Origin: Thermoplasmata archaeon
GTDB taxonomy: Archaea > Thermoplasmatota > Thermoplasmata > Lutacidiplasmatales > UBA184
Assembly (NCBI GenBank): GCA_030046135.1
Contig: JASIEC010000151.1
Coordinates: 1 to 9,581, forward strand
Length of the DNA: 9,581 nucleotides
Direction of reading: 5' to 3'
The notes beneath the pieces were generated by a model. That model was not told where the DNA came from. It ran no database searches and worked only from the letters and a program-made list of their open reading frames with translations. The position numbers were made by a program, and so were the translations under genes. Below are positions 6,502 to 9,581 of the stretch, in pieces; the stretch's first letter is position 1, and every line of letters starts with the position of its first letter.

Positions 6502-7626
6502 TCAGGCGAACGAGCCCGAGTGCAGCGAGCCGCAGAAGCGCGCGAGGAACGGGTCGTTGTCGGCCTGCCCCAGACTCAGCTGCGCGGCGATCCGGCCGAG
6601 CGCGGGAGCGAAGCTCCAGCCGAGGCGGAACCCCCCGTTCGCGACCACGAGCCGGCTCTTCCGACCGACGGTCGGAAGCCCGTCCGGCGTGCACGGCCGC
6701 GACCCGTCGTTGAAGTCGAGGACGCGGTCGATCTCGATCACCTTCCGGATCTCGCCCAGGACCGTCTGGGGCCGGCCCTTGGTCACCCCGAGGTCGAAGT
6801 CCCAGCCCCCCGTCGCCTTGAGCTCGTCCCCGAACGGGACGAGCGCGATCCCTCGGTCCGCGTGGATCGTCGCGACGTCGACGTTCCGGACGGGCCGGAC
6901 GTGCCAGCCGTACCCCCGCACGCCGGTGAGAGGGACCCCGAGCGTCCGGGACGTCACGCCGGTCGTCACGACGATCCCGTCGAACGTCGCGCCCCCGCCC
7001 GCGGTGGCCAGCGATCCCTCGAGGGTCACGCTCCGCACCCGCTCGCGCACGACTCGAACCTTGTCGAGCTCCCGACGGAGGCGCGCGACGCACCTCTCGG
7101 TGTGGAGCCAGCCCACGTCCGGGAAGAAGAGATCTCCCGCGCCCCCGACCCGTTCGCGGACCTCGACCGGGGAGAAGGAGCTCCGGGCGCGCGCGGACGC
7201 GGTCTCCTCGGCGAACCGCACGGGATCGTCGTACCGCTCGAGGAGACCCCGGCGGACGTACCCGAAGTCGTCGTGCGCCTCCGACAGCTCGCCGTAGGCA
7301 GCGAACGAGACCTCCCCCATCCGGCGGAGTCCCTCCTCGGTCCCGGGCAGGGGGGCTCGCTCGAGCTGGCGCAGCGACTCGAGGAGCCAGCCCGTGTCGG
7401 CGCTCCGGAACGTGCACGTCCCGGTCCTCCAGTACTTCCAGACCCGCCGGAGGAACGCGAGGGTGTTCGTCCGATAGGCGGTCATCGGCTCGATGATCCC
7501 CGCGGCGTGCACGGAGCGCGCTCCCGGCTCCAGCTCGTCGAAGAGCGTGACGTCGGCGCCCTCCCTCTCAAGATAGTACGCCGCGAAGAGGCCCGCGATC
7601 CCGGCCCCGACGACCGCGACGCGCAT
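6502..7626 (-). CDS. DadA/DAO-like FAD-dependent amino acid (or amine) oxidoreductase
   Basis: 374 residues from ATG 7626. The N-terminal FAD loop VVGAGIAG (5-12) is followed at the end of strand 2 by an acidic residue (Asp30 in LFDELEPG). The C-terminus has SRPCTPDGLPTVG (309-321) and GGFRLGWSFAPALGR (332-346), typical of the D-amino-acid oxidase/dehydrogenase superfamily. These enzymes oxidise D-amino acids, glycine or N-methylated amino acids to imino acids; the exact substrate is not readable. There is no signal peptide. The longer start at 7653 is rejected because that ATG is part of the TATA box (minus strand gatttatg), whose centre is about 28 nt upstream of 7626, so the message should be leaderless. 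A 16-bp palindrome fills the promoter-to-start interval. The GNAT gene follows on the same strand. Confidence 0.85.
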   Translation of the reverse strand: MRVAVVGAGIAGLFAAYYLEREGADVTLFDELEPGARSVHAAGIIEPMTAYRTNTLAFLRRVWKYWRTGTCTFRSADTGWLLESLRQLERAPLPGTEEGLRRMGEVSFAAYGELSEAHDDFGYVRRGLLERYDDPVRFAEETASARARSSFSPVEVRERVGGAGDLFFPDVGWLHTERCVARLRRELDKVRVVRERVRSVTLEGSLATAGGGATFDGIVVTTGVTSRTLGVPLTGVRGYGWHVRPVRNVDVATIHADRGIALVPFGDELKATGGWDFDLGVTKGRPQTVLGEIRKVIEIDRVLDFNDGSRPCTPDGLPTVGRKSRLVVANGGFRLGWSFAPALGRIAAQLSLGQADNDPFLARFCGSLHSGSFA

Positions 7627-7629
7627 CGG

Positions 7630-7645
7630 GGAGGCTCGAGCCTCC
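7630..7645. promoter_or_regulatory. Perfect 16-bp palindrome, candidate operator of the FAD oxidoreductase gene
   Basis: GGAGGCTCGAGCCTCC is fully self-complementary. It sits between the TATA box and the start codon, starting 4 nt upstream of ATG 7626. A protein bound here would block the initiation complex. It could also present a GGAGG-type SD if transcription starts further upstream. Confidence 0.5.
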
Positions 7646-7649
7646 GCGA

Positions 7650-7658
7650 CCATAAATC
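7650..7658 (-). promoter_or_regulatory. TATA box of the FAD oxidoreductase gene
   Basis: Minus strand gatttatgg, the only AT-rich patch upstream of the gene. Its centre is about 28 nt from ATG 7626, as for the DtxR-like and nucleotidyltransferase-operon promoters. Confidence 0.6.
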
Positions 7659-7734
7659 GGACCTCCCGGGGGGACCCCGGGACCGGCAGAGTCGCGAGTC
7701 ACCGGCAGGCGTGACGGGTCGGCTCGAGCGGGCG

Positions 7735-8025
7735 CTAGGCGAGCGCCCGGGTCCGCGAGACCTCGAGAGGCTGATCGACGAGCCGTTCCATCGTTCCGAG
7801 GAACCGGACCGTGTGCGGGAGGCTCGCGTGCGTTTCGAACGCCTCCTCGCCCGTCCATCGGGAGTGGATGTGGAACAGCCGAGGGTCCTTCACCGAGCGA
7901 TACGCCTGGATGCTGAGGCATCCTCCCTCCGCCCGGGACGGGGGGAGGACCTCTCGGATCGCTCGCTCAACCTCTCCCTCGTTCCCGGGATGGGCGTGGA
8001 ATCGAGCGAAGATGATCAACTCCAC
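7735..8025 (-). CDS. Antibiotic biosynthesis monooxygenase (ABM/YgiN-like) domain protein
   Basis: 96 residues from GTG 8025, the usual size of single-domain ABM proteins (dimeric alpha/beta ferredoxin-like barrels). Recognisable parts are the first strand VELIIFARFHAHPGNEG, the middle GGCLSIQAYRSVKDPRLFHI (35-54) and the signature RWTGEEAFETHASLPHTVRF (56-75), matching the family 'W.dE.Af..H...ph...f'. Members include quinol monooxygenases and heme-degrading enzymes, but many are of unknown function. GGAGG (8036-8040) lies 10 nt upstream of the GTG. The frame extends to ATG 8109, adding 28 residues without family similarity; that start cannot be excluded, because a shared AT patch at 8139-8148 could drive it. 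The FAD oxidoreductase gene follows after 108 bp on the same strand but has its own promoter. Confidence 0.75.
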   Translation of the reverse strand: MELIIFARFHAHPGNEGEVERAIREVLPPSRAEGGCLSIQAYRSVKDPRLFHIHSRWTGEEAFETHASLPHTVRFLGTMERLVDQPLEVSRTRALA

Positions 8026-8138
8026 GACCTCGCAACCTCCGGGGAGAGCCACGCCCCCCCGGGGGCGAAGGGGTCCGGTCTCAAGAGTGGTTCGCTTCAC
8101 CGTCGGCATCGCGGGCCGCCGTGCGCGGCGCGCGACGG

Positions 8139-8148
8139 TTCCAAATAC
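8139..8148 (+). promoter_or_regulatory. Probable TATA element of the zinc-ribbon membrane protein gene
   Basis: ttccaaatac is the only AT-rich patch in the 152-bp divergent gap. Its centre is about 33 nt upstream of ATG 8178, giving a leader of about 5 nt. The reverse strand (gtatttggaa) could equally serve the divergent ABM gene. Confidence 0.45.
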
Positions 8149-8177
8149 GGTCGAGCCGTCCGCCGGCGGGCACCCGC

Positions 8178-8654
8178 ATGAGCTCCAGCCGCTCGGGCGA
8201 CACGGCCCAGACTCTGATCCTGATCGGCCTCGTCCTCGAGGCGGTGGAGGTCGCGGTCCTGCTAGGGATCGGGCTCCTCTTCCTCATCGTTCCGCTGGCG
8301 GGGCTCCTCGCCCTCAGCTTCGCCGCGATCGGCATCGTCTGGGTCTTCCTCGTGTACCTGTTCTCCTACGTCCGAGTGCGCGAAGGGGACTACGAGGGCG
8401 CCCGCACACCTACCCTCGTGTTTGCCATCCTGTCCCTCATCACGATCGGATTAATCTCGGGAATCCTCTACCTCATCGCCTACGTCAAACTGGGCGATGC
8501 GGCCTGGGAGGCACAGCAGAGATCGGCGTGGGCCGGGGCGACCCCCGCGGCCCCGGCCCCGCCCGGACTCGGACCGAAGACCTGCTCGCGGTGCCGGACG
8601 TTCAACGACGCGTCCTCGATCTACTGCCGGTCCTGCGGGGCGTCTCTCGCGTAA
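8178..8654 (+). CDS. Multi-pass membrane protein with C-terminal zinc ribbon
   Basis: 158 residues from ATG 8178. Hydrophobic segments at roughly 12-32, 33-52, 52-64 and 79-103 indicate about four membrane helices in an inner-membrane protein. A linker rich in Ala and Pro (118-132) leads to a zinc-ribbon knuckle pair, CSRC (136-139) and CRSC (150-153). This 'membrane domain plus terminal zinc ribbon' layout is common among uncharacterised archaeal proteins; no enzyme motif is visible. The short ribbon probably lies in the cytoplasm and binds a protein or nucleic acid partner, but that is inference. The upstream in-frame ATG at 8121 is rejected because the likely TATA element (8139-8148) would then fall inside the coding region. 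It is divergent from the ABM gene and isolated from the DtxR operon by about 220 bp. Confidence 0.75.
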   Translation: MSSSRSGDTAQTLILIGLVLEAVEVAVLLGIGLLFLIVPLAGLLALSFAAIGIVWVFLVYLFSYVRVREGDYEGARTPTLVFAILSLITIGLISGILYLIAYVKLGDAAWEAQQRSAWAGATPAAPAPPGLGPKTCSRCRTFNDASSIYCRSCGASLA

Positions 8655-8824
8655 CCGCTCGGGGGCGTGCGTTCGGCTCCCGACGCGCCGGTCGAGAGGG
8701 ATCGGGCGTCCGCGAGGCCTGCGCACTCGGTCTCGAAAGGCAGCCTTGGCGTGTCGAGCGTGCGGGATCTGCGCCGACCGAGGGGGCCGTCGCGCGAGGC
8801 GAGGGCAGTAGAAGTTGAATTGGA
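8655..8824. other. GC-rich intergenic stretch without a supported gene
   Basis: 170 bp between the membrane protein stop and the regulator promoter. Open frames run through it only because of the high GC content. I see no SD-preceded small ORF, no U-rich terminator tract and no RNA gene. Confidence 0.4.
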
Positions 8825-8835
8825 CTAATAATTAG
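8825..8835. promoter_or_regulatory. Palindrome CTAATAATTAG upstream of the DtxR-like promoter
   Basis: CTAAT-A-ATTAG is an exact inverted repeat directly upstream of the TATA box. Its right half followed by G gives ATTAGG, reminiscent of the TTAGG half-site bound by DtxR-type regulators. It may be an autoregulatory operator or simply part of the AT-rich promoter. Confidence 0.4.
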
Positions 8836-8850
8836 GATATAGTATATATT
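8836..8850 (+). promoter_or_regulatory. TATA box of the DtxR-like regulator operon
   Basis: gatatagtatatatt sits in GC-rich DNA. The core tatatatt is centred 27 nt upstream of ATG 8873 and there is no good SD, so the transcript is probably leaderless. Confidence 0.75.
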
Positions 8851-8872
8851 TGGTCCCGACGTCTCCCGCCCG

Positions 8873-9304
8873 ATGGAGACGCTGCAGAAGCTGACGCGGC
8901 GCCAACTCGAGGCCCTTCAGGTCATCGCGGCGCGCGAGACGCCCCCGCGGGGGGTCTCCCTCAAGCTCATCGCGGCGTCGCTGAAGCTCGCCCCTCCGTC
9001 CGCGCTCGGCCACCTCACCCTGCTCGAGGAGTTCCGCCTGATCGTCCGCTACCGGGGCAAGACCCGGCTTACGGACAAGGGGCGGCTGACCCTCGACGAG
9101 TACCGTCGGCACCACCGGGTCGCGGAGACCCTCTTCGGGCATCTCGGGCTGCCGCCCGCCGAGACGTGCGCGGCCGCCCGGGAGATCGACCTCGCGATCT
9201 CGCACCGGACCGTCGGGGAGATCTGTCGCGCCCAGCAGCACCCTTCCTCGTGTCCTCACGGCGAGCCGATCGGGCCCTGCCGCTCGCCGAACGCTCGGAC
9301 GTAG
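8873..9304 (+). CDS. DtxR/MntR-like transcriptional regulator with altered metal site
   Basis: 143 residues. The N-terminal winged helix-turn-helix spans about 8-75 (SLKLIAASLKLAPPSALGHL, then RYRGKTRLTDKG as the wing). The dimerisation/metal domain follows: RHHRVAETLFGHLGLP (79-94), AAREIDLAIS (101-110) and SCPHGEPIGPC (126-136), all in the DtxR order. It has no SH3-like C-terminal domain, like MntR and many archaeal members. Family members repress or activate iron or manganese uptake genes when loaded with metal. By eye, the primary-site ligands are changed: the positions of DtxR Cys102, Glu105 and His106 are Arg103, Asp106 and Leu107, whereas His81 and Glu85 are kept and Cys99 replaces His98. 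It may sense another metal or act without one. Leaderless from the TATA box at 8836-8850, it precedes a secreted-protein gene by 27 bp. Confidence 0.85.
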   Translation: METLQKLTRRQLEALQVIAARETPPRGVSLKLIAASLKLAPPSALGHLTLLEEFRLIVRYRGKTRLTDKGRLTLDEYRRHHRVAETLFGHLGLPPAETCAAAREIDLAISHRTVGEICRAQQHPSSCPHGEPIGPCRSPNART

Positions 9305-9331
9305 GGCCGGGGAAGTCTCGGAGGAACCGCG

Positions 9332-9581
9332 ATGCAGAAGAGGACGAAGATCGTCGTCGCCGTGATCGCCGGGCTCGCGCTCGCCGGGGCCGGGACGTTC
9401 GCCTACGTGACGAGCGCGGCGGCGTCGAATCCCTGCGCCGGGGTCGCGCTCGGACTCCCGACGAACAACAGCAGCTCCGCGCTCGACGCCCCGAGCGCCG
9501 CCCCAGCCTCGGCGGCCCCCGCGCCCACGCCGGCGTCCCTGCTCCGTGCGGCCGGAGAGTGGCCGGCGTCCGCCTCCCCGG
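9332..9581 (+). CDS. Secreted or membrane-anchored protein, 3' end cut off by the window
   Basis: 83 residues are visible and the frame is open to the window edge. A basic start (MQKRTK) is followed by a hydrophobic segment (about 7-25) ending near TSAAA, so it is either a signal peptide or an N-terminal anchor. Beyond it come one cysteine (Cys37), two overlapping N-glycosylation sequons (NNSS, 45-48) and an Ala/Pro-rich linker (about 52-68). GGAGG (9320-9324) lies 7 nt before the ATG. Its position 27 bp behind a DtxR-like regulator suggests co-transcription and perhaps a role in metal binding or uptake, for example a substrate-binding protein. No conserved domain is reached before the cut, so the function is unknown. 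Confidence 0.6.
   Translation, partial: MQKRTKIVVAVIAGLALAGAGTFAYVTSAAASNPCAGVALGLPTNNSSSALDAPSAAPASAAPAPTPASLLRAAGEWPASASP

Noticed and set aside
7657..7734. Terminator or RNA gene between ABM and FAD genes
   Set aside because: Only short GC repeats (ccggcag, cccggg) without a T-rich tract or convincing fold.
6121..8181. A 686-codon plus-strand open frame across GNAT, FAD oxidoreductase and ABM genes
   Set aside because: Antisense shadow of three recognisable genes; its translation is charged low-complexity sequence.
1..9581. CRISPR array, tRNA/rRNA genes, insertion sequences
   Set aside because: No regularly spaced repeats, no tRNA-like folds with a CCA/T-loop pattern and no transposase-like proteins were seen by eye.

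Overview
The window looks like a piece of a high-GC archaeal genome, most plausibly an uncultured Thermoplasmatota-like lineage; that placement is inference. The support is the promoter architecture. AT-rich TATA boxes stand out in otherwise very GC-rich DNA, and several start codons lie about 27-33 nt downstream of a box centre, as expected for leaderless or near-leaderless archaeal transcripts. Operon-internal genes and a few others instead have Shine-Dalgarno (SD) motifs (GGAGG, AAAGGAG). An N-terminally anchored extracellular enzyme dense in N-glycosylation sequons, a DtxR/MntR-type regulator and a membrane protein with a terminal zinc ribbon also fit an archaeon. I see no rRNA, tRNA, CRISPR array or transposon.

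Layout, left to right. (1) 95-745 (+): Rossmann-fold F420/NADP reductase-like protein, ending 12 bp from the end of a convergent CPA2-type cation/proton antiporter (758-2080, -). (2) A 200-bp divergent region, then a membrane-anchored secreted GH12-like glycoside hydrolase (about 2305-3519, +), whose 3' end overlaps the 3' end of a convergent alpha/beta-hydrolase esterase (3488-4501, -). (3) A two-gene minus-strand module, 5786->5220 (unknown protein) and 5223->4645 (minimal nucleotidyltransferase), joined by a GTGA stop/start overlap and driven by a strong TATA box; a near-copy of that box lies 91 bp further upstream. (4) A minus-strand metabolic set: antibiotic-biosynthesis-monooxygenase-like protein (8025->7735), DadA-like FAD oxidoreductase (7626->6502) with its own promoter and a perfect 16-bp palindrome, and a GNAT acetyltransferase (6482->5910). 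(5) A four-helix-type membrane protein with a C-terminal zinc ribbon (8178-8654, +). (6) A TATA-driven DtxR-like regulator (8873-9304, +) followed 27 bp later by a secreted or anchored protein cut by the window end (9332->9581).

Functional reading: the GH12-like enzyme and its convergent esterase could both belong to carbohydrate/ester scavenging. The antiporter serves ion homeostasis. The DtxR-like gene and the following secreted protein look like a regulator-plus-target operon. The least explained parts are the nucleotidyltransferase two-gene module with duplicated promoter boxes around a structured spacer (a possible toxin-antitoxin or defence-type unit), the DtxR-like protein whose primary metal site appears lost, and the GH12-like anchored enzyme. 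Start codons were chosen partly from promoter spacing and differ from the longest-ORF choice in several genes.
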